This document shows, in pieces, positions 40,616 to 49,758 of a DNA stretch of 64,000 bases (position 1 is its first letter; every line of letters begins with the position of its first letter). Both the position numbers and the translations under genes were made by a program. The stretch lies in assembly GCF_007988825.1 (NCBI RefSeq), contig NZ_BJUW01000007.1:1-64000 (forward strand), given 5' to 3'. This DNA comes from Microbacterium aerolatum (GTDB taxonomy: Bacteria; Actinomycetota; Actinomycetes; Actinomycetales; Microbacteriaceae). The notes beneath the pieces are model-generated. The model did not search any database and was not told where the DNA came from. It saw only the letters and a program-made list of their open reading frames with translations.

Positions 40616-41242
40616 TCAAGAGGAAACCCAGATTGCCTCTGCGGTTGCCCAGCGCACCGACAGTCGCTGGCCGCGGGCGGTCGCGAGCAGAGGTGCCTCC
40701 TTTGCGCTCTCCACGACCCTGAGCATTTCGCCGAGTCCGATGCCACTAGCCGCAAGCTCTCGAAGGACCGCCGGGTCGCGATCGCTGATGCGAATGATCC
40801 GCCCCTCGTGTCCGGTGGCCGCCTCGTCGAGCCGTACGGCGGGTTCGACGACTACTTCCCCGTCCACGGCGGGGGTATCGCGTCCCCGTGCGGATCACGG
40901 ACCGGCCGGCCGAGACGCGAATCGATCGCCTCGAGCAGCCGGTCGGACAACACGTGCTCGCGCGTACCCCATCTCCGAGACGAGCCAACTCTCGATGAGC
41001 CGGTGCCGCCGGACGACGGCGAGTGCGCGGTTGAGCCCGACATCTGTCAGCTGTATCGCCTTGTACGGCACATGAGTGACCAGTCCCAGCACGGACATCC
41101 TCTTGACCATCTCAGTGACCGACGAAGGAGCGATCCCGAGGCGGTCGGCGAGAGCCTTAGGAGTGATGGGATTGGGCTGCCATTCGGTGTGCGCATACAC
41201 CGTCTTCAAATAGTCCTCGATCGCAGGACTGGTAGATAGCAT
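40616..41242 (-). pseudogene. mntR: MntR/DtxR-family repressor with two frameshifts
   Basis: The N-terminus is a normal DtxR/MntR winged helix: SPAIEDYLKTVYAHTEWQ, TPKALADRLGIAPSSVTEMVKRMS. After ESWLVSEMGYA the frame fails. The dimerisation part EHVLSDRLLEAIDSRLG with PVRDPHGDAIP continues in a second frame from about 40988, and EPAVRLDEAATG with the FeoA-like tail (IRISDRDPAVLREL) in a third frame from about 40870. The first break is a deletion that also removes metal-site residues; the second is an indel in a C-run at about 40876. It lies 22 bases downstream of mntH. Confidence 0.8.
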
Positions 41243-41264
41243 CGTCCCTGGCGTATCCGCGGGC

Positions 41265-42734
41265 TCAACTCGCGCCGCTCAGGATCAGCCAGAGCAGCAC
41301 GCCGTTGAGGGTGATGAGGAACACGGATGCCGCGATGCCGGCGGCGGTTGTCGACCAGTGGTTCCGCCACCGGCCCAGCACGCTCCTCTTGGCGGTGAGA
41401 GCGACCAGCGGTACGAGCGCGAACGGGATACCGAAAGACAGGACGACCTGACTCAGGACGAGGGAAATGGTCGGATCAAAGCCGAGCGAGAGGATTACGA
41501 TCGCAGGGACCAGCGTGACAAGCCGCCGCACGATGAGTGGGATCCTCACGTGCAGCAACCCCTGCATGATCTCGGCGCCGGCGTATGCGCCGACAGATGT
41601 CGAGGCGAGACCGGATGCGAGAAGACCGACGGCGAAGAGCGTCGCGATCATTGGACCGAGGGAGACGTCCAGAGCGGCATAGGCACCTTCGAGGCTGTCG
41701 GTGCCTTCGACCCCCACGAGGTTCACCGCCGCAAGCAGCATGATGCAGAGGTTTACGGTTCCGGCGATCGCCATCGCGATCGAAACGTCCCATCGTGTGG
41801 CGCGCACCAGCGTGTCCGTGGGCATGACGGTCGAGGTTCCCGGTTCGCGAACTGGACGATCCGCACTGCCTTCGGTCGGCCCTTCACGAACGACGAGCGC
41901 CGACAATATCTTGCGACCCCAACCGCCCGATGCACTCGCCGCCACGGCAGATGGAAGGCTGGCCTCCCGGGTCACGAATCGGTCGCGGCTGAGTGCCGAG
42001 TGCGCATAGATCGCGTGCGGCATGATCGTCGCACCCAGGATCGACGCGGCAAGCAGCACCGAGTTCGCTCCCTCGAAACGCGGCACGACTCCCGCCAGAA
42101 GTTCTCCCGAGTCGGGTGGGGCGACGAAGACCCCGACCGTGAATCCCACGGTGATGATCATGAGGAGCCCGATGATGACGAACTCGAACGTGCGGTGCCC
42201 GTGCCGCGACTGAATCATGAGCAGCGCGATAGAGACCGCACCGGTGATCAGGCCACCCCAAATGAGAGGTACGCCGAACAGAAGATAGAGCGCCACCGCA
42301 CCGCCGATGACTTCAGCGAGGTCCGTCGCCATGGCGACGAGTTCCGCCTGTAGCCAATATGCGCGCCGTCCCCATTGATTGCGCAGACGTCGGCCCAACA
42401 CCTCAGGCAGGCTCTCGCCGGTCACCACGCCGAGCTTCGCGGAGAGGTACTGGATCAGCCACGCCATCACGTTCGCGAGTATCACGACCCAAACGAGCAT
42501 GTATCCGTACCGTGCCCCCGCCGTCATATTGCTCGCGACATTGCCCGGATCGAGGTACGCGACGCCGGCGACGAGCGCCGGACCGATGAGCCAAGCAGTG
42601 CGTCCCACTGATGCTGCACTGCGCCGTCGCTTTCGCCCCGCAGCATCCGGACGAGTGGCACCACCTGGCGTCGCAGCCCTGCGACGGGCTCTCGAAAGCG
42701 GCGGTCGGGTCTCATCTCTGAGAGATTTCGGCAT
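41265..42734 (-). CDS. mntH: NRAMP manganese transporter MntH
   Basis: A 489-residue proton-coupled divalent metal importer with about 11 helices. The metal-site motifs are AYLDPGNVASNM (DPGN at 62-65) and ATIMPHAIYAHSAL (MPH at 238-240). The basic N-terminal 40 residues are unusually long, and there is a polar insert near 270-330 (REGPTEGSADRPVREPG). The ATG at 42734 was chosen because TATTGT lies six bases upstream and the start codon is the centre of an operator palindrome. It is followed by the broken mntR. Confidence 0.92.
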   Translation of the reverse strand: MPKSLRDETRPPLSRARRRAATPGGATRPDAAGRKRRRSAASVGRTAWLIGPALVAGVAYLDPGNVASNMTAGARYGYMLVWVVILANVMAWLIQYLSAKLGVVTGESLPEVLGRRLRNQWGRRAYWLQAELVAMATDLAEVIGGAVALYLLFGVPLIWGGLITGAVSIALLMIQSRHGHRTFEFVIIGLLMIITVGFTVGVFVAPPDSGELLAGVVPRFEGANSVLLAASILGATIMPHAIYAHSALSRDRFVTREASLPSAVAASASGGWGRKILSALVVREGPTEGSADRPVREPGTSTVMPTDTLVRATRWDVSIAMAIAGTVNLCIMLLAAVNLVGVEGTDSLEGAYAALDVSLGPMIATLFAVGLLASGLASTSVGAYAGAEIMQGLLHVRIPLIVRRLVTLVPAIVILSLGFDPTISLVLSQVVLSFGIPFALVPLVALTAKRSVLGRWRNHWSTTAAGIAASVFLITLNGVLLWLILSGAS

Positions 42735-42768
42735 GCCGAAACAATAACAAGATTTCGGTATACCGAAA
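42726..42768. promoter_or_regulatory. two MntR-type operators at the mntH promoter
   Basis: TTTCGGCATGCCGAAA (42726-42741) and TTTCGGTATACCGAAA (42753-42768) are two perfect 16-bp palindromes with 27 bp between centres. The first spans the transcription start and centres on the mntH ATG; the -10 TATTGT (42746-42741) lies between them; the second covers the -35 region. Confidence 0.75.
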
Positions 42769-42839
42769 AGACTGCCGATTGCTGTGCGCTGCGCTGTCCG
42801 AGAACCGACGTGGGACGTTCGCACTCCGATGGGTACTCC

Positions 42840-42975
42840 AAAAAGAGCCCTAAATCCTGGCGTGGCACAAGATCGATACCGCTATCGCATCCCGCGGTAG
42901 AGATCTTCCACGCGCACGCCGCCGGAAAATCTCCCAGCGACTACGTCTTCACCAAACGGCTCGCACTCGGCGTCT
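42840..42975 (+). pseudogene. tyrosine recombinase (integrase) fragment
   Basis: In one frame the plus strand reads KKSPKSWRGTRSIPLSHPAV, EIFHAHAAGKSPSDYVFTKR. This fits the beta-hairpin and following helix of phage/ICE integrases (K-T/S-x-x-S-x-R-x-I-P-L ... V-F). No N-terminal part, and no R-HxxR or Tyr motif, is present nearby. It is a scar between the mntH promoter and the arsenic block. Confidence 0.5.
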
Positions 42976-42979
42976 CAGC

Positions 42980-43387
42980 TCAGACGAGCTCGCTGACCAG
43001 CTGCTCGATGCGGCCACGGATGTCGTCGCGAATGGGGCGCACGGAGTCGATGCCCTGACCTGCCGGGTCGTCGAGCTCCCAGTCTTCGTAGCGCTTACCG
43101 GGGAAGAACGGGCAGGCGTCGCCGCAGCCCATGGTGATGACGACGTCAGAGGCCTGTACGGCTTCGGTGGTGAGTACCTTCGGGGCTTCGGCGGTGATGT
43201 CGATGCCGAGTTCGGCCATGGCGTCGACCGCGATGGGGTTGATCTGGTCGGCGGGCATGGAGCCGGCGGAGCGCACCTCGATGCGGTCGCCGGCGATGTT
43301 GCGGAGGAATCCGGCGGCCATCTGGGAGCGGCCGGCGTTGTGTACGCAGACGAACAGGACGGAGGGCTTGGTCGTTGTGTCAGTCAT
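42980..43387 (-). CDS. arsC: arsenate reductase ArsC (LMW phosphatase fold)
   Basis: A 135-residue thioredoxin- or mycothiol-linked arsenate reductase. The phosphatase loop CVHNAGRSQ starts at Cys14; RSAGSMPADQINP and VITMGCGDACPFFPGKRYEDWELDDPAGQ follow, with the additional Cys of the redox relay. It reduces As(V) to As(III) for export by Acr3. It is the last gene of the minus-strand arsenic operon, 25 bases after the ArsR-ArsC fusion gene. Confidence 0.93.
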   Translation of the reverse strand: MTDTTTKPSVLFVCVHNAGRSQMAAGFLRNIAGDRIEVRSAGSMPADQINPIAVDAMAELGIDITAEAPKVLTTEAVQASDVVITMGCGDACPFFPGKRYEDWELDDPAGQGIDSVRPIRDDIRGRIEQLVSELV

Positions 43388-43412
43388 GGTGACTCCAGGT
43401 AGTGAGTAGTGG

Positions 43413-44405
43413 TCAGTGGAGAAGGTCGTCGACGAGGGTGCGGACGCGGGCGGTGATGTCGTCGCGGATGGCTTCGACGCCTTCGCGGGACGCGAGGGCA
43501 GGGTCGCCGACGGCCCAGTCGTCGTAGCGGACGCCGGGGATGATCGGACAGACGTCGCCGCAGCCCATCGTGATGACGACATCAGCCGCTCTCACGGCGT
43601 CGTCGGTTAGGGGCTTCGGGAACCGTTCGGCGGCTTCGTCGCCTTCGATCTCGGTGAGCAGTGAGCGCACGTGCGGGTGGATGACGTCGGCGGGGCTGGA
43701 TCCTGCCGAGCGGGCGATGATCTTGCCGTCGGCGATCTGGTTGACGAGTGCGGCGGCGAGCTGTGAGCGGCCGGCGTTGGCGACGCAGACGAACAGCACC
43801 TGCGGAACGGCCGTGTCACGGTCACGGGTGAGGTCACTCAACCGCTGCCTGGCGAACCGCTCGGTAAGCGGGATGAGCGCCGACGTCACCCGAGCGGTGC
43901 GGGCGAGAGCGGTGTACGACTCTCGCACGATGGTCAGGACTGTTGCTGAGTCGAGTTCCGGTATCTCTTCGGCCAGCTCGTCGGCGAGATGGGTGACGCG
44001 GGCGTCGAAGTCTGGCCGGCGTGCCTCATCGGCGGCATCGTCCGCCCAAGGTGCGGCGACAGTCGCAGGCGCGAAGGAGTCCAGCAGTGTGGTGACGGCA
44101 CGGCGGCGGTTCGGGTTGATCTTGTACCAGACCCAGGTGCCGCGGCGCTCAGAGGTCAGCACGTCGACGTCCTTGAGAACCTTGAGGTGGTGCGACACGG
44201 TCGGCTGTGACACCTCGGCGAGCTCAGCGAGATCGCAGACGCAGGATTCCCCGCGGGGGTCGGAGGCGATCGCGGACAGCATCCTCAGCCGCAGCGGGTC
44301 GGAGAGGGCCTTCATCGTGGAGGCCACGGATGACGCCACGTCCTCCCCCATGGCGTGCGAAGTGACAGGACTGCACGTGTCGTCAGGATTCAGGGTGACG
44401 TTCAT
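43413..44405 (-). CDS. ArsR-ArsC fusion protein
   Basis: A 330-residue fusion of regulator and enzyme. Residues 20-110 are an ArsR/SmtB winged helix with As-binding ESCVCDLAELAEVSQPTVSHHL (Cys55, Cys57). Residues about 125-190 form a helical linker domain (FDARVTHLADELAEEIPELD) seen in N-terminal regions of actinobacterial arsenate reductases. Residues 200-330 are an ArsC domain with CVANAGRSQ from Cys207 and GCGDVCPIIPGVRYDDW. It presumably represses the operon and reduces arsenate. The ATG overlaps the acr3 stop. Confidence 0.92.
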   Translation of the reverse strand: MNVTLNPDDTCSPVTSHAMGEDVASSVASTMKALSDPLRLRMLSAIASDPRGESCVCDLAELAEVSQPTVSHHLKVLKDVDVLTSERRGTWVWYKINPNRRRAVTTLLDSFAPATVAAPWADDAADEARRPDFDARVTHLADELAEEIPELDSATVLTIVRESYTALARTARVTSALIPLTERFARQRLSDLTRDRDTAVPQVLFVCVANAGRSQLAAALVNQIADGKIIARSAGSSPADVIHPHVRSLLTEIEGDEAAERFPKPLTDDAVRAADVVITMGCGDVCPIIPGVRYDDWAVGDPALASREGVEAIRDDITARVRTLVDDLLH

Positions 44406-45499
44406 GATGGCATCCTTACGTCGGTGTATGGATCGGTGTGAAACCACTTGCGGGCCGCCCAGAGCGAGACGTACACGAGCCCGACGAGCACAGGCACCTC
44501 GATGAGCGGGCCGACGACGCCCGCGAGGGCCTGCCCCGACGTCGCCCCGAACGTGCCGATGGCCACCGCGATCGCGAGCTCGAAGTTGTTGCCGGCTGCA
44601 GTGAACGCCAACGTCGATGAGCGCGCGTACCCGAGGCCGAGGGCCTTGCCGGTGAAGAGTCCGATGAACCACATGACTGCGAAGTACACCAGCAGTGGCA
44701 GCGCGATCCGCGCCACGTCGAGCGGGCGGGAGGTGACCTGTTCGCCCTGTAGGGCGAACAGCAGCACGATGGTGAACAGCAGTCCGTAGAGGGCCCATGG
44801 GCCGATCTTGGGCAGGAACTTCTCTTCGTACCAGTCGCGGCCCTTGCGGTGTTCGCCGATGAAGCGGGATGCGAATCCGGCCAGCAGCGGGATGCCGAGG
44901 AAGATCAGGACGTTGAGGGCGATCGCTCCGACGGAGAAGTCGAGCCCCTGAGTGTCCAGGCCGAGCCATCCGGGCAGCACGGTGAGGTAGAACCAGCCGA
45001 GCAGCGAGAAGGCGACGACTTGGAACACCGAGTTGATCGCGACGAGCACGGCGGCGGCTTCGCGGTCGCCGCAGGCGAGGTCGTTCCAGATGACGACCAT
45101 GGCGATGCATCGGGCGAGTCCGACGATGATGAGGCCGGTGCGGTACTCGGGCAGGTCGGGCAGGAACATCCAGGCGAGGGCGAACATCAGCGCGGGGCCG
45201 ATCAGCCAGTTCAGCACGAGCGAGGAGATGAGCAGCTTCTTGTCGCCGGTGACGGCTGCGATCTTGTCGTAGCGGACCTTCGCCAGGACTGGGTACATCA
45301 TCACCAGCAGGCCGAGTGCGATCGGAATCGAAATCCCGCCGACTTCGAGGCTCGCGAGCAGCGAGGAGACGCCGGGAACGAATCGGCCGAGGAGGATGCC
45401 GACGACCATGGAGAGCCCGATCCACAGGGGCAGCCAGCGGTCCAGGGTGGACAGGCGTCGTGTCGTCGAGCTGGGCGCCGGAGCGGTGATGGTACTCAT
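44402..45499 (-). CDS. acr3: arsenite efflux permease Acr3
   Basis: A 365-residue membrane transporter with ten helices that exports As(III). Typical motifs: MMYPVLAKVRYDKI, GLARCIAMVVIWNDLACGDREAAAVLVAINS with the conserved Cys, and FTAAGNNFELAIAVAIGTFG. Start and stop both overlap neighbours by ATGA (trxA before, arsR-arsC after), so the whole operon is translationally coupled. Confidence 0.95.
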   Translation of the reverse strand: MSTITAPAPSSTTRRLSTLDRWLPLWIGLSMVVGILLGRFVPGVSSLLASLEVGGISIPIALGLLVMMYPVLAKVRYDKIAAVTGDKKLLISSLVLNWLIGPALMFALAWMFLPDLPEYRTGLIIVGLARCIAMVVIWNDLACGDREAAAVLVAINSVFQVVAFSLLGWFYLTVLPGWLGLDTQGLDFSVGAIALNVLIFLGIPLLAGFASRFIGEHRKGRDWYEEKFLPKIGPWALYGLLFTIVLLFALQGEQVTSRPLDVARIALPLLVYFAVMWFIGLFTGKALGLGYARSSTLAFTAAGNNFELAIAVAIGTFGATSGQALAGVVGPLIEVPVLVGLVYVSLWAARKWFHTDPYTDVRMPS

Positions 45500-45822
45500 G
45501 CGAGCAGCGCTTCCATCTTCTCGGCGATGACGGGCTTCGGGTGCGCGCCGATGAGGATGTCGGTGCGCACGCGGTTCTTGTAGAAGCCCAGGGTGGGAAT
45601 CGAGGTGACGCCGGCCGCCGTCACCGTCTCCGGGTTCTGGTCCGCGTCGAGCTTGACGATCTTGACTCGTCCGTCGTACTCGGTTGCGAGCTGGTCCAGC
45701 AGCGGCGCGACCTGCTTGCACGGGCCGCACCAGGTGGCCCAGATGTCTACGACGACGGGGAGGTCGGAATTGAGGACTTCGGCCTGGAATGTGGAGTCGG
45801 TGACAGGTGTGGGGGCGCTCAT
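45496..45822 (-). CDS. trxA: thioredoxin
   Basis: A 108-residue thioredoxin. [24 protein letters not shown] carries the active Cys32-Gly-Pro-Cys35, and [12 protein letters not shown] has the cis-Pro. Placed between trxB and acr3, it most likely provides electrons for the arsenate reductases of the same operon. Confidence 0.94.
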   Translation of the reverse strand: MSAPTPVTDSTFQAEVLNSDLPVVVDIWATWCGPCKQVAPLLDQLATEYDGRVKIVKLDADQNPETVTAAGVTSIPTLGFYKNRVRTDILIGAHPKPVIAEKMEALLA

Positions 45823-46796
45823 GCGAACACTTCCTCGGTTTCGAGTTCGATCGTGGTGTTCTCGTCAAGAGCGGACAGGTAGTGCTGGGCGTCCTGCGCG
45901 GCAGCGCACCCGGTACCTGCAGCGGTGATGGCCTGCCGGTAGGTGTGATCGACGAGGTCTCCCGCGGCAAACACTCCGGGAAGGTTCGTGCGGGTGGAGG
46001 GGTGCTCGACGAGCACGTAACCGTCGACATCCGTGTCGACGACCCCGGTGACGAGTTCGGAGCGCGGGTCATGCCCGATGGCCACGAAGACGCCTGTCGC
46101 CGACAGTTCGCGTTCTGCTCCGGTGATCGTGTCACGGAGGGTGACCGCGTGCACCTTCTCGGCGCCGATGATCTCCGCGACCTCGCTGTTCCACGCGACA
46201 GCGATCTTCGGGTGATCCAGCACCCGCTGCGCCATGATCCTCGAAGCGCGGAACTCATCCCGGCGGTGCACGACGGTGACCTTCGAGGCGAAGCGCGTCA
46301 GGAACAGTGCTTCCTCCATCGCGGAGTCGCCACCGCCGACGACGACGATCTCCTGCTCCCGGAAGAAGAACCCGTCGCAGGTCGCGCACCACGAGAGACC
46401 GTGGCCGGTCAGTCGGTCCTCTTCAGGCAGTCCGAGCTTTCGATAGGCGGACCCCATCGTGAGGATGACGGCGCGGGCGCGGAAGGTCTCGCCCGCGCCG
46501 GTTCGGACGATCTTGATCGGGCCGTCGAGATCGACGCTCGTGGCGTCGTCAAGCAGGATGCGAGCGCCGAATCGCTCGGCTTGCGCTCGCATCGACTCCA
46601 TCAGCTCCGGCCCCTGCACGCCATCGACGAACCCGGGAAAGTTCTCCACCTCAGTCGTCGTCATCAGCGCGCCACCCGCGGTCACGGAACCCGCGAGCAC
46701 GACCGGCGCCAGTCCCGCACGAGCGGCGTAAACCGCGGCGGTGTAGCCCGCAGGACCGGATCCGATGATGACCAGCTCGACCGCTTGATTCGACAT
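45819..46796 (-). CDS. trxB: thioredoxin reductase
   Basis: A 325-residue flavoprotein. [17 protein letters not shown] (12-28) binds [34 protein letters not shown] has the redox Cys137-x-x-Cys140 and the NADPH-binding GGGDSA, and [24 protein letters not shown] is the C-terminal FAD motif. It is the first gene of the arsenic operon; the upstream region holds TTGA/TCAA half-sites (46816-46834) that could bind the ArsR fusion. Confidence 0.95.
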   Translation of the reverse strand: MSNQAVELVIIGSGPAGYTAAVYAARAGLAPVVLAGSVTAGGALMTTTEVENFPGFVDGVQGPELMESMRAQAERFGARILLDDATSVDLDGPIKIVRTGAGETFRARAVILTMGSAYRKLGLPEEDRLTGHGLSWCATCDGFFFREQEIVVVGGGDSAMEEALFLTRFASKVTVVHRRDEFRASRIMAQRVLDHPKIAVAWNSEVAEIIGAEKVHAVTLRDTITGAERELSATGVFVAIGHDPRSELVTGVVDTDVDGYVLVEHPSTRTNLPGVFAAGDLVDHTYRQAITAAGTGCAAAQDAQHYLSALDENTTIELETEEVFA

Positions 46797-46923
46797 GCGT
46801 CTATATTGACACAGATCGAATCAACGTGCGACCCTCGCGGCAGAGAGTTCACCTGCTCGTCACCTGCCAAGGGGATCATGCCAGCACAGCAAGTCCGCCG
46901 CACACCCAGAAAGCCGTGAAACG

Positions 46924-47325
46924 ATGACCCCGCCGAAGACAGTCCTGTTCATCTGCACACACAACGCCGGACGTTCGCAGCTGGGCGCCCACCTGCTCAC
47001 CCACGTCGGAGACGAGCACCTGGTCGCGACGAGTGCGGGCATCAGCCCGGCCGAGGCGATCAACCCGGCGGTCGCGGCATCACTGCAGGAACTCGGCATC
47101 GACACGAGCGCCGCACATCCGCGTGCGGTGACGGCCGGAGATCTCGACACCGCTGATGTCGTGGTGCTGATGAAGCCGGGCCTGTCGTTACCAGGCCCGG
47201 TGCGCGGAGAACTTGTCGAGTGGTCGTTCCCCGATCCATCGAACTGGGAAGCAGACGGCGCGCGCGAGCTGCGCGATGCGGTCGATGAGAGCGTGCGCGA
47301 GCTCGCTGCGCGTCTCACCCGCTGA
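46924..47325 (+). CDS. second ArsC-like LMW phosphatase-family protein
   Basis: A 133-residue protein with CTHNAGRSQLGAHLL (Cys11) and TSAGISPAEAINPAVAASLQELGID, thus the arsenate reductase/LMW protein phosphatase fold. The later GCGDxCP element of the other arsC genes is missing and replaced by VVLMKPGLSLPGPVRG, so it is of another subtype or uses a different relay. It is divergent from trxB across 127 bases. Confidence 0.85.
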   Translation: MTPPKTVLFICTHNAGRSQLGAHLLTHVGDEHLVATSAGISPAEAINPAVAASLQELGIDTSAAHPRAVTAGDLDTADVVVLMKPGLSLPGPVRGELVEWSFPDPSNWEADGARELRDAVDESVRELAARLTR

Positions 47326-47335
47326 TGCAGTGAAA

Positions 47336-47360
47336 GGCGGGCCTCGCTCTGAGACCCGCC
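47336..47360. terminator. bidirectional hairpin between converging arsenic genes
   Basis: GGCGGGCCTC (47336-47345) pairs with GAGACCCGCC (47351-47360) with one mismatch around a five-base loop. It lies between the stop of the plus-strand arsC-like gene and that of the minus-strand flavoprotein remnant. Confidence 0.6.
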
Positions 47361-47375
47361 CTCCGCGATGTTGTG

Positions 47376-48245
47376 TCAGCTGACGGTGACGGGACGCAGC
47401 CCGATCTGCACCAAGGCCGGAGCCGGGGCTGCACAGCAGCTTCCCGCGTTATCGTCGAAGTCGCCGGATCCGCCGCACACGCCGGTGTCGGGAAGGACGA
47501 GTTCGTTACGTGCAGCGGCCTCGTGATCTCCCGCGATGTGCGCGGTGACGCTTCGTACCTGCTCGTATCCTGTCATGGCGAGGAACGTCGGCGCGCGGCC
47601 GTAGGACTTCACCCCAACGATGAAGAACCCATGCTCCGGCTGTGCGAGCTCCCTCGCGCCGGTCGCGGACACTGATCCGCAGGAGTGGATGTTCGGGTCG
47701 ATCTCGGAGGCGATGCCCGCGACCGCATCGAATGCAGGGTCAAGGTCAGTGCGCACCTCTCGCAGCATCTCCGTGTCCGGTCGGAACCCGGTCAGGGCGA
47801 AGACGTGCGCGACGTCGGTGACCGCAGCACCATCTTCGGCGACGATCGTCAGAGAACCACCATCTTGGCGGAACTCCGCGACGCGGAATCCGGTCACGAG
47901 GTTCACCAGACCCTCATCGATCATCTTGCGGGCACGAGAGCCGAGCGCGGCGCGCTCCGGGAGTTCATCGCCGAGCCCACCACCGAAGACATTCGTGGCG
48001 CTCCCGCGACGCGGCACCCACGTGACCTGGGTGCCGGGCGATCGCCTGGCCAGTTCGCTCAGGCGCAGCACGGCATGCGTGGCGGAGTGCCCCGCACCCA
48101 CGACCACAACATGCGACCCCGCGAGCTCGGACACGTCGTCAGGAATGCGATACGAGATCGAGGCCGCCGCCGCCGACTCGCCGAGCGCCGGGAATCCATC
48201 GCCACCAGCGGGGTTCGGAAGCCCCCGGCGATCGCAGCCGATACG
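47376..48245 (-). pseudogene. ArsT-like flavoprotein, N-terminus missing
   Basis: The frame encodes the C-terminal two thirds of an NAD(P)/FAD-dependent flavoprotein of arsenic islands: NPAGGDGFPALGES, VVVVGAGHSATHAVLRLSEL, GFRPDTEMLREVRTDLDP, and a Cys-rich tail (GVCGGSGDFDDNAGSCCAAP). The FAD-binding N-terminus is absent. Upstream of about 48245 the same frame is only the antisense of an MFS gene, so no start codon exists. It was truncated by recombination with the MFS fragment. Confidence 0.75.
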
Positions 48246-48251
48246 GGCTGA

Positions 48252-49289
48252 TCGGTCGCCCTGGTCACGTTGTCGTTCTCCTCCGGGCTGATCGCCTCCG
48301 CCGCGGCGGGGGTGTTCGCCGGTCGGTGGCTCGATGCGCGCGGCCCACGACTCATCATGACCATCGGCAGCATCGTCGGTCCCGCCGGGCTCATCGTCGT
48401 CGTGATCGCGCCGAACCTCGCGGTGTTCACCATCGGGTGGGTCATCGCGGGCCTTGCACAAGCGACTGTGCGCTACCAGGCGGCGTTCACCGTCATCGCC
48501 CACAGGTACGGGCCTCGCCGCCGCGGCGCCATGACGATCCTGACCCTGGCCGGCGGCCTCGCCTCCACAGTCTTCGCCCCCATCGTCGCCGGGCTTCTCA
48601 CCATCACCGATTGGCGCACGACATTCCTGCTCCTCGCCGGAGTCCTGCGTGTCACCACCGTGCCCCTGCACTGGTTCAGCCTCGAGCGCGCGTGGACACC
48701 CATCCCGCACGACGACACCATCCAGGCTCACACCGTGAGCACGGTCATCCGCACCCGACGCTTCTGGATGCTCGAGCTGTCCATGCTCGCCCTGGCGGCA
48801 GCGCTGTACAGCGTCACCCTCGCCCTCATCCCGCTCTTCACCGAGAAGGGCCTGAGCTACGAGCTCGTCGCCTGGGCACTCGGCCTCCTCGGCGCAGGAC
48901 AGGTGATCGGCCGGCTCCTCTACGTCGCCATCCCGCACATTGCGGCACCGTGGATCCCGCTCGCCGCCACCGCCGGCCTCAGCGCCGTATCCCTCGCTCT
49001 CCTTGCCCTCGTTCCCGGCCCACCGTGGCTGCTCATCTCGATCGGCATCGCCGCCGGAGCCGTCCGCGGCGCACAGACACTCATCCAAGGCTCAGCCGTC
49101 GCCGACCGCTGGGGCATACAAAACTACGGCGCCATCAACGGCGTCTTCGCCGCCCCCATCACCCTCACCAGCGCGATCGGACCGGCCATCGGGCCACTGC
49201 TCGCGGTCGCAACAGGCTCCTATTCAGCCATGGCGCTCATCGCCGTCGCACTGGCCGCGCTCTCGCTCGTCCTTGCGCGATTCTCCTGA
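48252..49289 (+). pseudogene. MFS transporter, first helices missing
   Basis: About 345 codons of a major facilitator transporter: FSSGLIASAAAGVFAGRWLD followed by ARGPRLIMTIGS is the end of TM2 and loop 2-3 signature, then roughly ten helices to the stop. A TGA stands at 48249-48251, and the normal first 50-70 residues with TM1 are absent. A TTG at 48270 could in theory start a short product. It is joined head to head with the truncated flavoprotein gene. Confidence 0.75.
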
Positions 49290-49388
49290 CACCAGTCTCG
49301 CGATCGACGCAGGTGACTTCGTCACTTTCCGCCGGCGAATGCGTTGTTAGTGATGGCCGTGACCGGCAGTGCGAAAAGTCACCGCTAC

Positions 49389-49706
49389 CTAGATCTCCCC
49401 GATCTCCTGACCCAGCCTGAGGTACAACTCTGTGACGGCTTCGTCGTTGACGCGATACACGACCCACTCGCCCCGCTTCCGCTCGGCCTTAGGTGGATCC
49501 GCCAGCAGAAGTCCCGCCGCCTCCAGCTCGCCGAGGTACGGGACGATCGTCGTCGGAGCCACCTCCAGCGCATCGGCGATTGCCTTCCGCCCCACGTTCG
49601 GCGTGCGGCGCACCTGCCGGATAATCCCGGCTTTGACCATGTTGCCCAGGACAGCGAGCGGCCCCTCGGCTCCTTCACCGTCGACCGGCCGCGCATATCT
49701 GGGCAT
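49389..49706 (-). CDS. winged-helix (ArsR-like) regulator
   Basis: A 105-residue DNA-binding protein: AVLGNMVKAGIIRQVRRTPN, GRKAIADALEVAPTTIVPYLGELEAAGLLL form helix-turn-helix and wing, then RGEWVVYRVNDEAVTELYLRLGQEI. No metal-binding Cys pair is present. CACAAT lies six bases before ATG 49706, suggesting a leaderless mRNA. It is divergent from the conjugation operon and separated from it by inverted repeats at 49759-49795, which it may bind. Confidence 0.75.
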   Translation of the reverse strand: MPRYARPVDGEGAEGPLAVLGNMVKAGIIRQVRRTPNVGRKAIADALEVAPTTIVPYLGELEAAGLLLADPPKAERKRGEWVVYRVNDEAVTELYLRLGQEIGEI

Positions 49707-49758
49707 GCACCCATTGTGCCCGCCGCGCGTTCGCGAGTACAACTAAACCGAATCAATT

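Noticed and set aside
47376..49088. One 570-residue protein on the minus strand
   Set aside because: Only the last 290 residues match a family; the upstream part is antisense of the MFS fragment and is Glu/Asp/Gly-rich low complexity.
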